DNA of 64,000 nt from Amycolatopsis viridis (GTDB lineage Bacteria; Actinomycetota; Actinomycetes; Mycobacteriales; Pseudonocardiaceae), in NCBI RefSeq assembly GCF_011758765.1, contig NZ_JAANOU010000001.1:5518001-5582000 (forward strand), read 5' to 3'. The notes below the pieces were generated by a model. That model saw only the letters and a list, made by a program, of their open reading frames with translations, had not been told where the DNA came from and searched no databases. The translations under genes were made by a program, and so were the position numbers. Of the stretch, positions 1 through 7,601 are shown piece after piece; position 1 is the first letter of the stretch; every line of letters begins with the position of its first letter.

Positions 1-1
1 G

Positions 2-142
2 CTGGCGCGCACGCGGGGTGTGGACGCGGTGCTCGACACGGTCCGGGCCGCGGAGGACGGCGACCCGGACCGCATCCGCTGGCCGCGGGCCAAACGTCAC
101 GACGACCAGGCGCTGGCGCTGGTCGAGTTCCGGCGTCCCTAG
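2..142 (+). CDS. 3' end of a gene cut by the window edge, possibly a PP2C/SpoIIE-type phosphatase
   Basis: Only the last 46 codons are present, ending in TAG at 140-142. The tail reads '..KRHDDQALALVEFRRP'. An Asp-Asp followed by a short hydrophobic strand at the extreme C-terminus is how many SpoIIE/PP2C-type serine phosphatases end (the 'DD-x-A-L-L-V' metal-site strand), so that family is a possible reading. This rests on one short motif and is inference. Codon use is typical of the neighbouring genes. The next gene in the same direction starts about 60 bases later, so the two may be separate units. Confidence 0.4.
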   Translation: MARTRGVDAVLDTVRAAEDGDPDRIRWPRAKRHDDQALALVEFRRP

Positions 143-202
143 GGGAAAGATCGGGGACTTCTCCGGATCTTGGGCGCCCCGGGCGGCGGAAAGCTGGGAC
201 GC

Positions 203-838
203 ATGGAGATTTCCGGAGGTACCAAGGGCGACAGAGCCCGCCCCTGGCTGCTCGCGGCGAACGTCGCGATCGGCTGGGGACTGCTGACCGTCTTCGTCCT
301 GCACATCGTCAGCGCCCGAAACCCGGTGTGGGACACGTTGTCCAGTTACGCACTCGTCAAGGGCGGGATCGGGCTGCTGGGCGCGAGCATGATCGCCATC
401 GCCGCCGGATCGATCGCGCTGCTCGCCGCACTCCGGGCCGCCGGGCACCGGCTCGGCCCGGCCACGCACGTGGTGTTCTGGACGTGGTCACTCGGACTCG
501 TCGCGGCCGCACTGTTCCCCGCGAGCTACCCCGAGCGGTTCCACCCGGCGAGCGGCGAGATCCACGAATACGCTTGCGCCGCAGCGTTCCTGAGCCTCGC
601 CGCGCTCGGCTGGACGCTGCCCGAACCGCTGCGCACGCACCCCGCGATCGTGCGGCTCACCCTGCTGACGCTCGGCGGCGTGCTGCTGTTCGGGGTCAGC
701 TACCTGATGCCCGGGGTGCTGCCGATCGGGCTGACCCAGCGCCTCGCGCTCGCCGCGGACGTCGGCCTGCTCGTCACGCTCGCCCGTGCGGTCGCCGTGA
801 CCGCGCCGGCAAAACCGCGGGAGCGGGTACCCAGCTGA
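203..838 (+). CDS. DUF998-like integral membrane protein
   Basis: A 211-residue protein with about six hydrophobic segments (for example 'LLTVFVLHIVSA' near the N-terminus and 'LTLLTLGGVLLFGVSYL' late), so an integral membrane protein. The motif 'NPVWDTLSSYA' after the first helix and the charged 'FPASYPERFHPASGEIHEYA' loop between helices resemble DUF998 proteins, whose biochemical role is unknown. The ATG at 203 is preferred over a TTG at 170 because the 11 extra residues (MGAPGGGKLGR) add nothing recognisable and ATG is the stronger codon. The next gene is convergent (ends at 878). Confidence 0.65.
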   Translation: MEISGGTKGDRARPWLLAANVAIGWGLLTVFVLHIVSARNPVWDTLSSYALVKGGIGLLGASMIAIAAGSIALLAALRAAGHRLGPATHVVFWTWSLGLVAAALFPASYPERFHPASGEIHEYACAAAFLSLAALGWTLPEPLRTHPAIVRLTLLTLGGVLLFGVSYLMPGVLPIGLTQRLALAADVGLLVTLARAVAVTAPAKPRERVPS

Positions 839-877
839 CCCGTGGCTGCCACCGGGCGGGCGCCGCGCCGGCCCGCC

Positions 878-1321
878 TCAGGCGGTTCCGGTGATGCGGA
901 AGACCGGGAAGCCGGGCGCGACGCCCCGCAGCACCTCGTCCGGCGACTTGTGGTCGACGCCGTCGAAGAAGCGGCTGACCTCCCACGCCCACCGCTTCAG
1001 GTAAGCCCGCAGGATCGGCGGCTTCTCCGCTTCGGTCAGCTCGGCGAACCGGAACGTCTCGACCCGGCGCCCGACCCGCAGCTGCCCTTCGCCCGCCGCG
1101 CGCAGGTTGCGCACCCACTGCGTCTGGCCGCGCGGCGCGACGAGGTAGCGCTGCCCGCCGACCTTCAGCACGTTCACCGGCGTCGACCGGATCTGCCCGG
1201 ACTTGCGGCCCCGCACCAGCAGGACCCGGCTGCCGGCCACGCTCAGGCCCAGTTTGGTCAGCACACCCACCACGGCGTTGAACATCCCGTCGGCCTTGCC
1301 CGGCTGGAGGTAGCGGTTCAT
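878..1321 (-). CDS. Deazaflavin (F420)-dependent nitroreductase-family protein (DDN-like)
   Basis: A 147-residue protein of the split-beta-barrel DDN family, which uses reduced coenzyme F420 to reduce nitro compounds, quinones or other electrophiles. The family pattern is visible: 'SRVLLVRGRKSGQIRSTPVNVLKVGGQRYLV' followed by 'GQTQWVRNLRAAG' and a C-terminal 'ILRAYLKRW' helix. Length fits the family. Start ATG at 1321 faces the TetR gene at 1440 with about 118 bases between them holding palindromes, so the TetR protein is a plausible regulator of this gene. The natural substrate cannot be told from sequence. Confidence 0.85.
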   Translation of the reverse strand: MNRYLQPGKADGMFNAVVGVLTKLGLSVAGSRVLLVRGRKSGQIRSTPVNVLKVGGQRYLVAPRGQTQWVRNLRAAGEGQLRVGRRVETFRFAELTEAEKPPILRAYLKRWAWEVSRFFDGVDHKSPDEVLRGVAPGFPVFRITGTA

Positions 1322-1353
1322 CTCGGTTCTCCCTTAGCGAGATCGGTGCTCTC

Positions 1354-1398
1354 TGTTGAGATCAGTGAACACCGCGACTTCCGCAAGAGCACTGCTCT
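1354..1398. promoter_or_regulatory. Palindromic candidate TetR operators between divergent genes
   Basis: The divergent spacer between the F420 oxidoreductase and the TetR gene holds a perfect 6-1-6 palindrome, AGAGCA-C-TGCTCT at 1386-1398, and an imperfect one, TGTTGA..TGAACA, at 1354-1371. Their position between a TetR gene and a divergent enzyme is the standard arrangement for TetR autoregulation and control of the neighbour. That either is bound is inference. Confidence 0.4.
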
Positions 1399-1422
1399 CA
1401 AATTTGTGCGCCGATCTCAGAA

Positions 1423-1439
1423 TGTGGCAGACTGTCCGC
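1423..1439 (+). promoter_or_regulatory. Leaderless-type promoter element TGTGGCAGACT upstream of TetR gene
   Basis: TGTGGCAGACT at 1423-1433 lies exactly 6 nt before the ATG at 1440. The same 11-mer at the same spacing precedes the next gene (2134-2144, ATG 2151). CAGACT is in the place of a -10 hexamer for a leaderless transcript that begins at or next to the start codon. The shared sequence and spacing are seen directly; the function is inferred. Confidence 0.45.
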
Positions 1440-2120
1440 ATGCCTGCCGCCAGGACCGCCCGGGAACGCGCCCGCGCCGAACTGACCCGCGAGATCAAGG
1501 ACGAAGCGCGCCGCCAGCTCGGCGAGGTCGGACCGCACGGGCTGTCCCTGCGCGCGGTCGCGCGCGAGCTGGGGATGGTCTCCTCGGCGCTCTACCGCTA
1601 CTTCCCCAGCCGGGACCACCTGCTCACCGACCTGATCATCGACGCCTACAACGAGATCGGCGAGGCTGCCGAACGCGCCGACGACCCGTCCGCGAAACCC
1701 CGCGAACGGTGGATGCGCGTGTGGACCGCCACGCGGGACTGGGCGAAGCGGAACCCGCACGAGTACGCGCTGATCTACGGCTCCCCGGTGCCCGGCTACC
1801 AGGCACCCCAGGACACCATCGCACCCGCCGGGCGCGTCGCCGTCGCGCTGGTCCGTGTGATGGAGGAAGCCGAGCTCGCCCCCGCGATGCCCGGCCCGCC
1901 CCTGTCCGCCGAGCTGGCCGGGCAGGCCGGCCGGGTCCGGACGGCCGTCGGCACCTCGCTCACGGACGACGACCTCGTCCGGCTCATCACCGTCTGGACG
2001 CAGCTGTTCGGCGCGATCAGCTTCGAGCTGTTCGGCCAGTACGCCCGCACGGCGGACCCCGCGGACGCCTATTTCGCCTACACCGCAGGGCAGATGGCCG
2101 ATTTCGTCGGAGTCCGGTGA
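1440..2120 (+). CDS. TetR/AcrR-family transcriptional regulator
   Basis: A 226-residue one-component repressor type. An N-terminal three-helix DNA-binding domain is clear: 'RAELTREIKDEARRQLGEVG', 'LSLRAVARELGM' and the recognition helix 'SSALYRYFPSRDHLLTDLI'. A C-terminal ligand-binding domain with the 'WAKRNPHEYALIYGSPVPGYQAP' segment follows, seen in the subfamily with the WHG-type C-terminal domain. An in-frame start at 1356 is possible but the ATG at 1440 gives the canonical N-terminus and sits 6 nt after a -10-like hexamer. Palindromes upstream fit autoregulation. The divergent F420 oxidoreductase is the likely target; the ligand is unknown. Confidence 0.9.
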   Translation: MPAARTARERARAELTREIKDEARRQLGEVGPHGLSLRAVARELGMVSSALYRYFPSRDHLLTDLIIDAYNEIGEAAERADDPSAKPRERWMRVWTATRDWAKRNPHEYALIYGSPVPGYQAPQDTIAPAGRVAVALVRVMEEAELAPAMPGPPLSAELAGQAGRVRTAVGTSLTDDDLVRLITVWTQLFGAISFELFGQYARTADPADAYFAYTAGQMADFVGVR

Positions 2121-2133
2121 CACCTTCACGCGT

Positions 2134-2150
2134 TGTGGCAGACTCGTCAC
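2134..2150 (+). promoter_or_regulatory. Second copy of TGTGGCAGACT promoter element
   Basis: TGTGGCAGACT at 2134-2144 is followed by 6 nt (CGTCAC) and the ATG at 2151. It is identical in sequence and spacing to the copy upstream of the TetR gene, which suggests the two genes use the same promoter type and perhaps the same sigma factor. Confidence 0.45.
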
Positions 2151-2993
2151 ATGGCGGCAGATGACGAGGTGCTGCGGGCCGTCGAGGGAAGCCTCGACCG
2201 GCCGTCCGCAGCACGGGTGTACGACTACTTCATCGGCGGGAACCACAACTACGCGATCGACCGCGCCTTCGGTGACAAGGTGCGCGCACGGCTGCCCCTG
2301 ATCCCCGACTCGGCGGTGGCCTGCCGCCAGTTCCTCGGCCGCGCGGTCCGGTACACCTCCAAGGCCGGCATCCGGCAGTACGTCGACATCGGCTCGGGCC
2401 TGCCCACCGCCGGCAACGTGCACGAGGTCGCCGACGAGGCCCGTCCCGAGCGGGACACCACCGTCGTCTACATCGACAACGAGCCGATCGCACTCGCGCA
2501 CTCGCAGCTGCTGCTCGCCGACACCGCCGATCCCGACCGCCACCAGGCGATCGCCGGCGACCTGCTGGAGCCGGACAACCTGTGGCAGCGGGTCGCGGAC
2601 ACCGGCGTGATCGACTTCGAGCAGCCGATCGCGCTGGTGATCAACGCGGTGCTGCACTTCATCAAGGACGAGCAGCAACCGCACCAGGCGCTCGACTTCT
2701 ACCGCGACCAGCTCGCGCCCGGCTCGATGCTGATCATGTGCCAGCTGACCGACGAGAACCCGGCCGACGACGAGGAACGCCAGGCGCTGGACGACCTCAA
2801 GGCCTACTACGAGACCACCACCAACCCCGGGCAGTACCGCTCGCGGGAGGAGTTCCTGAAGTTCTACGGCGACTTCGACCTGGTGGAGCCGGGGCTGGTC
2901 TTCGCGCCGGAATGGCACCCCGACGAGCACGCGCTGTTCGCCGACGCGCCGTCGAAGTCCCGCATCCTCGCCGCGGTCGGCCGCAAGCCCTAA
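2151..2993 (+). CDS. SAM-dependent methyltransferase, Methyltransf_19 (DUF574) type
   Basis: A 280-residue protein matching the actinobacterial 'S-adenosyl methyltransferase' family. It has the typical opening 'PSAARVYDYFIGGNHNYAIDRA', a glycine-rich SAM-binding turn 'QYVDIGSGLPTAGNVHEVA', the acidic 'VVYIDNEPIALAHSQLLL' that would hold the ribose, and 'ALVINAVLHFI' further on. Such genes are abundant and often paralogous in actinomycetes and their substrates are mostly unknown. Start ATG 2151 is chosen because residues homologous to the family begin there and a promoter-like element precedes it. Its stop overlaps the stop of the convergent hydrolase. Confidence 0.88.
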   Translation: MAADDEVLRAVEGSLDRPSAARVYDYFIGGNHNYAIDRAFGDKVRARLPLIPDSAVACRQFLGRAVRYTSKAGIRQYVDIGSGLPTAGNVHEVADEARPERDTTVVYIDNEPIALAHSQLLLADTADPDRHQAIAGDLLEPDNLWQRVADTGVIDFEQPIALVINAVLHFIKDEQQPHQALDFYRDQLAPGSMLIMCQLTDENPADDEERQALDDLKAYYETTTNPGQYRSREEFLKFYGDFDLVEPGLVFAPEWHPDEHALFADAPSKSRILAAVGRKP

Positions 2994-3607
2994 CGCAGGT
3001 GGTCGCCGAACCAGGCGGCCGCCAGCTGCGCCACCGCCTCCAGCGCGCCGGGTTCCTCGAACAGGTGCGAAGCCCCGGGGACGACCTCGATGCGGTGCGG
3101 CGCGGTCAGTTCCGCGGCGGCTTGCTGGTTCAGCCGCAGCACCTCGTCGTCGCGGGCGCCGACAATCAGCAGCGCCGGGCACTGCACCCGGGGTAGCGCG
3201 TCGCCGGCGAGGTCGGGGCGCCCGCCGCGGGAGACGACCGCCCGCACGCGCCCGGGTTCGGCCGCGGCGGCGCGGAGTGCGGCGGCCGCGCCGGTGCTCG
3301 CCCCGAACAGGCCGAGCGGCAGGTCCGCCGTCTTCTCGTGCCGGGACAGCTCAGCCATCGCCGCCCGGAGGCGCTCGGTCAGCAGGTCGATGTCGAACCG
3401 CCTGCCGCCACCGTCCTCGCCAGGGCTGAGCAGGTCGAACAGCAGCGTGGCGAACCGGTTGTCCTGGAGCTCGCGGGCGACCGCGATGTTGCGCGGGCTG
3501 CGCCGGGAACTGCCCGAGCCGTGGGCGAACACGACGACACCGACGGCGTCGGCCGGGACCGTCAGGTCGCCTTCGAGCCCGGGGTCGACGGTGAGTGGAA
3601 CGGTCAT
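2990..3607 (-). CDS. Dienelactone-hydrolase-like alpha/beta hydrolase
   Basis: A 205-residue alpha/beta hydrolase. 'VVVFAHGSGSSRRSPRN' holds the HGxG oxyanion region, 'LGLFGASTGAAAAL' is the nucleophile elbow (GxSxG with Ser), 'ALLIVGARDDEVL' carries the acid Asp and 'EVVPGASHLFEEPG' the His. This subgroup is the one found fused to, or next to, a phosphoribosyltransferase in mycobacteria and relatives. Its ATG at 3607 overlaps the stop of that phosphoribosyltransferase (TCAT at 3604-3607 on the plus strand), so the two are translationally coupled. No signal peptide, so cytoplasmic. The substrate is not known. Confidence 0.85.
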   Translation of the reverse strand: MTVPLTVDPGLEGDLTVPADAVGVVVFAHGSGSSRRSPRNIAVARELQDNRFATLLFDLLSPGEDGGGRRFDIDLLTERLRAAMAELSRHEKTADLPLGLFGASTGAAAALRAAAAEPGRVRAVVSRGGRPDLAGDALPRVQCPALLIVGARDDEVLRLNQQAAAELTAPHRIEVVPGASHLFEEPGALEAVAQLAAAWFGDHLR

Positions 3608-4245
3608 GACGTCTCCAGCAACTCGAGGACCTCGTCGTCTCCGGTCTGGCGGAAATCGGTGTACCACTGCCCGACCGACCGGAACCCGTGCGGCGCCAGC
3701 AGGCACAGCACCTCGTCGGCGTCGCTCTTCAGCGCCGCCGCGGCCTCCGGAGCGCACACCGGTGCGGCGAACACGAGGCCGTGCGGGCGGTCCTCGCGCA
3801 ACGACCGCAACGCGGCCCGCGCGGTCACGCCGGTCGCGAGACCGTCGTCGACCACGAGCACGTCGCGCCCGGCCCGCGGCACCGGCGGACGGCCACGCTG
3901 GTAGACGACGGCGCGGCGGCGGGCCTCGGCGCGCTCGGCCCGGCAGGCCGCTTCCAGGTGCGCGGGCCGCAGGCCCAGCACGGACAGCGAGTGCTCGTCG
4001 TAGCAGGGCGGGCCGTCCGGCGTCACCGCGCCGACACCGAACTCCGGCTGCCCGGGCGCGCCGATCTTGCGCGCGACCGCGACGTCCAGCGGGGCGCCCA
4101 GCACCTCGGCCACCGCGTGACCGACCACCACACCCCCGCGGGCCAGGCCCAGCACGAGCGGATCGAGCCATTCCCGCTCGCGCAGCAGCTCGCCCAGCGC
4201 CCGGCCGGCCTCGCGGCGGTCGCGGAACGTGTGTCGCCGCCTCAT
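3604..4245 (-). CDS. Type I phosphoribosyltransferase-domain protein
   Basis: A 213-residue protein with the PRPP-binding signature 'DVLVVDDGLATGVTARAAL' around residues 130-148 (two acidic residues followed by a small-residue loop). It opens 'FRDRREAGRALGELL' and has 'LGLARGGVVVGHAVAEVLGAPLDVAVARKIGAPGQPE', typical of the actinobacterial PRTase paired with dienelactone hydrolase. The exact reaction is unknown; nucleobase salvage enzymes of the same fold have different hood regions. It is the first gene of a two-gene unit with the hydrolase, with overlapping stop and start. In M. tuberculosis Rv0571c I recall the two activities as one polypeptide, which supports a joint function. Confidence 0.85.
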   Translation of the reverse strand: MRRRHTFRDRREAGRALGELLREREWLDPLVLGLARGGVVVGHAVAEVLGAPLDVAVARKIGAPGQPEFGVGAVTPDGPPCYDEHSLSVLGLRPAHLEAACRAERAEARRRAVVYQRGRPPVPRAGRDVLVVDDGLATGVTARAALRSLREDRPHGLVFAAPVCAPEAAAALKSDADEVLCLLAPHGFRSVGQWYTDFRQTGDDEVLELLETS

Positions 4246-4274
4246 GCTGCCGGTCTACCCGTGGCCACGGCGCG

Positions 4275-4562
4275 TCAACCCGGTTCGCCGCGGCGCTTGC
4301 GGTGCACGACCCACAGCAGGTCGACCACCAGCCCCACCACCAGCAGGGACATCAGCACCGTCACCCACCACGCGTGGATGGTGGCGAACAGGACGGCGGT
4401 CCCGATGGCGAGGACGATGCCGATCGACGCGAGCCAGATCCGCAGGGTCAGCGCGCTGTAGGCAGGCGCCGCGCCACCGAAGCCGGCCGTCGGATCGTGG
4501 TAGCCGGGAAGGCCCCGCTCGTACTCCGCACGGGTGCGAGGCCGCTCACGCGGGAATCGCAT
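4275..4562 (-). CDS. Small membrane protein, DUF6343-like
   Basis: A 95-residue protein with a charged N-terminal third ('RERPRTRAEYERGLPGYHD'), the conserved-looking 'YSALTLRIWLASIG', two adjacent transmembrane helices ('ASIGIVLAIGTAVLFATI' and 'VTVLMSLLVVGLVVDLLWVV') and a basic tail. The 'SALTLR' motif followed by two helices is how I remember DUF6343 proteins of actinobacteria; function unknown. Start ATG 4562 chosen because upstream codons give a low-complexity Arg/Ala stretch. It lies just upstream of the phosphoribosyltransferase gene on the same strand (29-base gap), so could be cotranscribed with it. Confidence 0.6.
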   Translation of the reverse strand: MRFPRERPRTRAEYERGLPGYHDPTAGFGGAAPAYSALTLRIWLASIGIVLAIGTAVLFATIHAWWVTVLMSLLVVGLVVDLLWVVHRKRRGEPG

Positions 4563-4701
4563 CCCTGCGGCTACCCGGGCGCGGGCGGTCGCACACGTGC
4601 GCGGGCTCACCCGGTCCGGCCACGGCCCGGTGGACGCCCCGCGCCCTGGGTTACCGTGAGCCGCGGAAGCCATCCCGCGCCGAGAGGACCACCGAAACCC
4701 C

Positions 4702-5853
4702 ATGAGGCCGGCCCAGCCCCTGACCCGGCGACTGCTGCTCGTCCTGGCTGCCGGGGCCCTGCTCACCGCCGGCGTCGTCTACACCGGCGGCGACGACGCC
4801 GACCAGCAGGTCCCAGCCGCACCGCCGGCGCCGCAACCGCGGATCTCCGCCGTCAGCGGCCCGGATGCCTGCGCCACCGTGATCGGCCAGCTCACGCCCC
4901 GCCAGCGGATGGCCCAGCTCGTGGTCGTCGGGGTGGACGCCGCGGATCCGCGCGCCACCACCGACCTGGTCCGCTCCGAGCAGGTCGGCGGGATCTTCCT
5001 CGGCGGCAACGCGACGGCGCTGCTGGAGAACAAGGCGCTCGACGAGGTTCAGCGGGCCGCCCGGCTGCCGGTGTCCGTCGCGGTCGACGACGAGGGCGGT
5101 AGCGTCCAGCGCATCGACGACCTGGACGGTTCGATGCCCAGCGCCCGCCGGATGGCCGCCACGCTCACGCCCGCCCAGGTGCGCGACCTCGCCCGCGACC
5201 GCGGACGGGCGATGGCCGCGCGCGGGGTGACCACCGACTACGCGCCCGTGCTCGACCTCACCGACGGGCCCGCGGACGAGGTGATCGGTGACCGTTCGTT
5301 CAGCGCCGACCCGGCGACCGCCCGGCGCTACGCACAGGCCTTCGCCGCCGGGCTGTCCGACGCCGGTGTCCAGCCGGTGCTCAAGCACTTCCCCGGCCAC
5401 GGGCACGCCACCGGCGACTCGCACCAGGGCTCGGTCACCACGCCACCGCTGTCGCAGCTGCGTGACAACGACCTGCTGCCGTACCGGAACATCGGGGACT
5501 TCGGCCACGCCGCGGTCATGGTCGGCCACCTCGACGTACCGGGCCTGACCGGCGGCGAGCCCGCGTCACTGTCCCCGGCGGCCTACCAGCTGCTGCGCGG
5601 CGAATTCGGCTTCCGCGGGCCGATCCTGACCGACGACCTGGGCGCGATGAAGGCGGTCACGCAGCGCTATCCGCTGCCGCAGGCGGTGGTGAAGGCGCTG
5701 CAATCCGGCGCCGACCAGGCGTTGTGGTCCTCCGGCGGACGGGTGTCGGCCGTGCTGGACGCGCTGGAGCAGGCGAGCACCGATGGGACCCTGCCGGGGA
5801 ACCGGGTGACGGACGCGCTCACCACGGTCCTGCGCGCCAAGCACGCGTGCTGA
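4702..5853 (+). CDS. Secreted glycoside hydrolase family 3, beta-N-acetylhexosaminidase-like
   Basis: A 383-residue GH3 enzyme of the NagZ type, which removes terminal beta-GlcNAc from muropeptides or chitin oligomers. The N-terminal 'RRLLLVLAAGALLTAGVVYT' is a signal peptide or anchor, followed by a Pro/Ala-rich linker. The barrel carries 'QLTPRQRMAQLVVVGVD', 'VAVDDEGGSVQRID' and the family hallmark 'KHFPGHGHATGDSH' (about residues 229-242), which supplies the catalytic His/Asp dyad specific to NagZ enzymes. 'PILTDDLGAMKAV' near residue 311 supplies the nucleophile Asp. The whole catalytic domain is present. A long inverted repeat follows the stop. Likely role: wall recycling outside the membrane. 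Confidence 0.9.
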   Translation: MRPAQPLTRRLLLVLAAGALLTAGVVYTGGDDADQQVPAAPPAPQPRISAVSGPDACATVIGQLTPRQRMAQLVVVGVDAADPRATTDLVRSEQVGGIFLGGNATALLENKALDEVQRAARLPVSVAVDDEGGSVQRIDDLDGSMPSARRMAATLTPAQVRDLARDRGRAMAARGVTTDYAPVLDLTDGPADEVIGDRSFSADPATARRYAQAFAAGLSDAGVQPVLKHFPGHGHATGDSHQGSVTTPPLSQLRDNDLLPYRNIGDFGHAAVMVGHLDVPGLTGGEPASLSPAAYQLLRGEFGFRGPILTDDLGAMKAVTQRYPLPQAVVKALQSGADQALWSSGGRVSAVLDALEQASTDGTLPGNRVTDALTTVLRAKHAC

Positions 5854-5865
5854 GGGAGTGGGGCG

Positions 5866-5910
5866 GCTGCGCCGGCCGCTCCTCGACGCTGAGGTACCGG
5901 CCGGCGCAGC
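5866..5910 (+). terminator. Hairpin after the GH3 gene
   Basis: GCTGCGCCGGCCG at 5866-5878 pairs perfectly with CGGCCGGCGCAGC at 5898-5910 across a 19-nt loop, beginning 12 bases after the stop codon. There is no T-run, as is common for actinobacterial terminators. Termination is inferred from position and stem strength. Confidence 0.55.
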
Positions 5911-6240
5911 GGGATCTGGGGCGTCTCGCCGCGGGAGAGTCTACGTAACCGGCCCGAGGCTTCAAGGTTTCGTGTTCGGATTGAAACAGTCCCTGGTCAG
6001 CGACCGCGCTCGACCTCGGCCCGTGGCCGGGGGCCGCCGAGGTAGGTGCCCCCTCCGGTGCGGCGAACGGCTCGATGAACGCCGCCCGGTCCCGGGCCGC
6101 GGACTCACCCAGCACCAGCCGCCCGGACCGGGCGGGTGGGCCACCCGGGGTCCGAGCTCTGCCATCGCCGGCAACCTCTCGCCCGTCCGGTAGCGCCGGG
6201 CGCAACCGCTACCGCCGGCGCGGTGCCGGCGCCGCGAGTC
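5911..6240. other. Intergenic stretch without a supported gene
   Basis: About 330 bases between the GH3 terminator and the XRE gene. A small inverted repeat GTTTC..GAAAC lies at 5967-5987. On the minus strand around 6040-6130 one frame reads '..RDRAAFIEPFAAP..' with fairly GC-rich third positions, but it lacks a convincing start and degrades on both sides, so at most it is a gene remnant. Nothing else is recognised. Confidence 0.4.
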
Positions 6241-6555
6241 TCACTGGTGCTGCCGCCACTCCTTCGTCGCCCGCGCCGCCGCGCGCAACTCGTCCGGCGG
6301 CACGCCCAGCACCCGGCTCAGGTGCTGCTGCCAGTACGGACCGGGCACCCGTTTTCCGCGCTCCCAGCGGGACACCTCGCCGCGGCCCAGGCTTTCGTTG
6401 CCCGAGACCAGGACGAGCTCGTCCGCGAGCTGGTACTGGGTGAGCCCGCGCCGCTGCCGGGCGGACCGGATCAACCGTCCGATGGGGACCGCATCCCGGG
6501 CCGCCACCGTCTCGCCGCTCACCACCCGGGTACCGCGCGCGCCCCACCGGCGCAC
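6241..6555 (-). CDS. XRE-family helix-turn-helix protein
   Basis: A 104-residue protein with one Cro/CI-type helix-turn-helix: 'IGRLIRSARQRRGLTQYQLADEL' followed by 'LGRGEVSRWERGKRVPGPYWQQHLSRVLGVPPDEL'. The sequence W-E-R-G-K-R-x-P is characteristic of the third to fourth helices. A short charged tail ends the protein and no partner domain is present. Start GTG at 6555 is the first in frame; later GTG codons are possible, so the first 10-20 residues are uncertain. It may be transcribed downstream of the AraC gene, 47 bases upstream on the same strand. Target unknown. Confidence 0.75.
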   Translation of the reverse strand: MRRWGARGTRVVSGETVAARDAVPIGRLIRSARQRRGLTQYQLADELVLVSGNESLGRGEVSRWERGKRVPGPYWQQHLSRVLGVPPDELRAAARATKEWRQHQ

Positions 6556-6602
6556 GCTCCCCGGCGTGCCGTTCTGCTTTCGTCCCGCACGATTTCACCC
6601 CT

Positions 6603-7601
6603 TCAGACCTCGAGTAGACGCCGCGACCGGCGGCGCAGCGTCGCGTTGGGCGACTCGCCGAACCGGTCCCGGTAGGCCGCGGCGAAGCGGCCGTGGTGCA
6701 TCAGCCCGTACTTGCTGGCGACCTCCCCGACCGTGGTGACCTCGACCTGGGCGGCCGACAGCTCGTCGTGCACCCGCTGCAGCCGCACCCCGCGCAGGTA
6801 CTCGCCGGGCGAACTGCCCAGCTGCTCCCGGAACGCCTTCTGCAGCGCCCGCACGCTCACGCCGGCCTGGTGCGCCAGGCTGGCCGTGGTGTGCGGTGCC
6901 TCCGGCCGGCCGTGGATCAGGTCGAGCGCCGCCCGGAGCGGACGCGAGGGCACCGGGCGGTCCCGGCCCTCGATCATCGCCGTGTAGTTGTGCGGCTGCG
7001 CCAGCAGCAACCCGGTGATCAGGTTCCGTTCGAACACCTCGACCGCGGCCGGGAGCGTGAGGAGCGTGTCCGCCTGGTCCAGCTCCGACACCCCGTACGC
7101 GAGCGTGCGGTACCAGCTGCGGCCGTAGCCCCGTGTGAGGTCCATGCCCGTCCGGAACCGCACCGGCTCGGACACCGGGCCGTGGATGAGCTCGGCCAGG
7201 CGGGCCTCCAGCGCGGGCCGTTCGATCCGGATCACCAGCTGGACGCAGTCGGCGGACAGCCGCATGCGCATCGGTTCGTCCGTACCGACCACCGCGGCCG
7301 TGCCCGGGGTGATGGTGATCTGCTCGGGTCCGCACCGGGCCACGCCTTCCCCGAGTACCGGAGCCAGGACCACGTAGAACGAGCCGAGTTCGCCGAGTTC
7401 GACGCGGACGTCGGTGCCGTAGGCGATCATCGCGATCGTCACGTTCTCCAGGCGGCGGTAGTTCACCCTGGTGTTCAGCTGCGAGCTGCGGCCGACGGTG
7501 TGCATCTCGTGCGGGCAGAAGATGCGGCTCACCTGCTCGCGGGTGTCGTCCACGTCCCGCGAGTGGAAGAGCCGGTAACGATCCAACGGCAGTACTGTCA
7601 T
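6603..7601 (-). CDS. AraC-family transcriptional regulator
   Basis: A 332-residue regulator. The N-terminal half is a cupin-like sensing domain of the 'AraC-binding-like' type ('FHSRDVDDTREQVSRIFCPHEM', 'VLAPVLGEGVARCG', 'GTAAVVGTDEPMRMRLS'). The C-terminal about 100 residues are the double helix-turn-helix: 'TTASLAHQAGVSVRALQKAFREQLG' and 'VTTVGEVASKYGLMHHGRFAAAYRDRFGESP', ending with the family's 'F-G-x-S-P' signature. It usually activates a nearby catabolic or efflux gene; no such partner adjoins it here except the divergent EAL/GGDEF gene and the downstream XRE gene. Start ATG 7601 abuts a spacer with two inverted repeats that could hold its own operator. Confidence 0.88.
   Translation of the reverse strand: MTVLPLDRYRLFHSRDVDDTREQVSRIFCPHEMHTVGRSSQLNTRVNYRRLENVTIAMIAYGTDVRVELGELGSFYVVLAPVLGEGVARCGPEQITITPGTAAVVGTDEPMRMRLSADCVQLVIRIERPALEARLAELIHGPVSEPVRFRTGMDLTRGYGRSWYRTLAYGVSELDQADTLLTLPAAVEVFERNLITGLLLAQPHNYTAMIEGRDRPVPSRPLRAALDLIHGRPEAPHTTASLAHQAGVSVRALQKAFREQLGSSPGEYLRGVRLQRVHDELSAAQVEVTTVGEVASKYGLMHHGRFAAAYRDRFGESPNATLRRRSRRLLEV

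Noticed and set aside
2990..4171. Single 393-residue fused protein across the hydrolase and phosphoribosyltransferase genes
   Set aside because: The upstream part of that frame is an Arg/Gly/Ala-rich shadow of the phosphoribosyltransferase gene; the hydrolase has its own ATG at 3607 with a classical overlap.
5954..6205. Minus-strand gene between the GH3 and XRE genes
   Set aside because: Only a short central part has coding-like third positions; no start, no family, and the ends have relaxed codon use.
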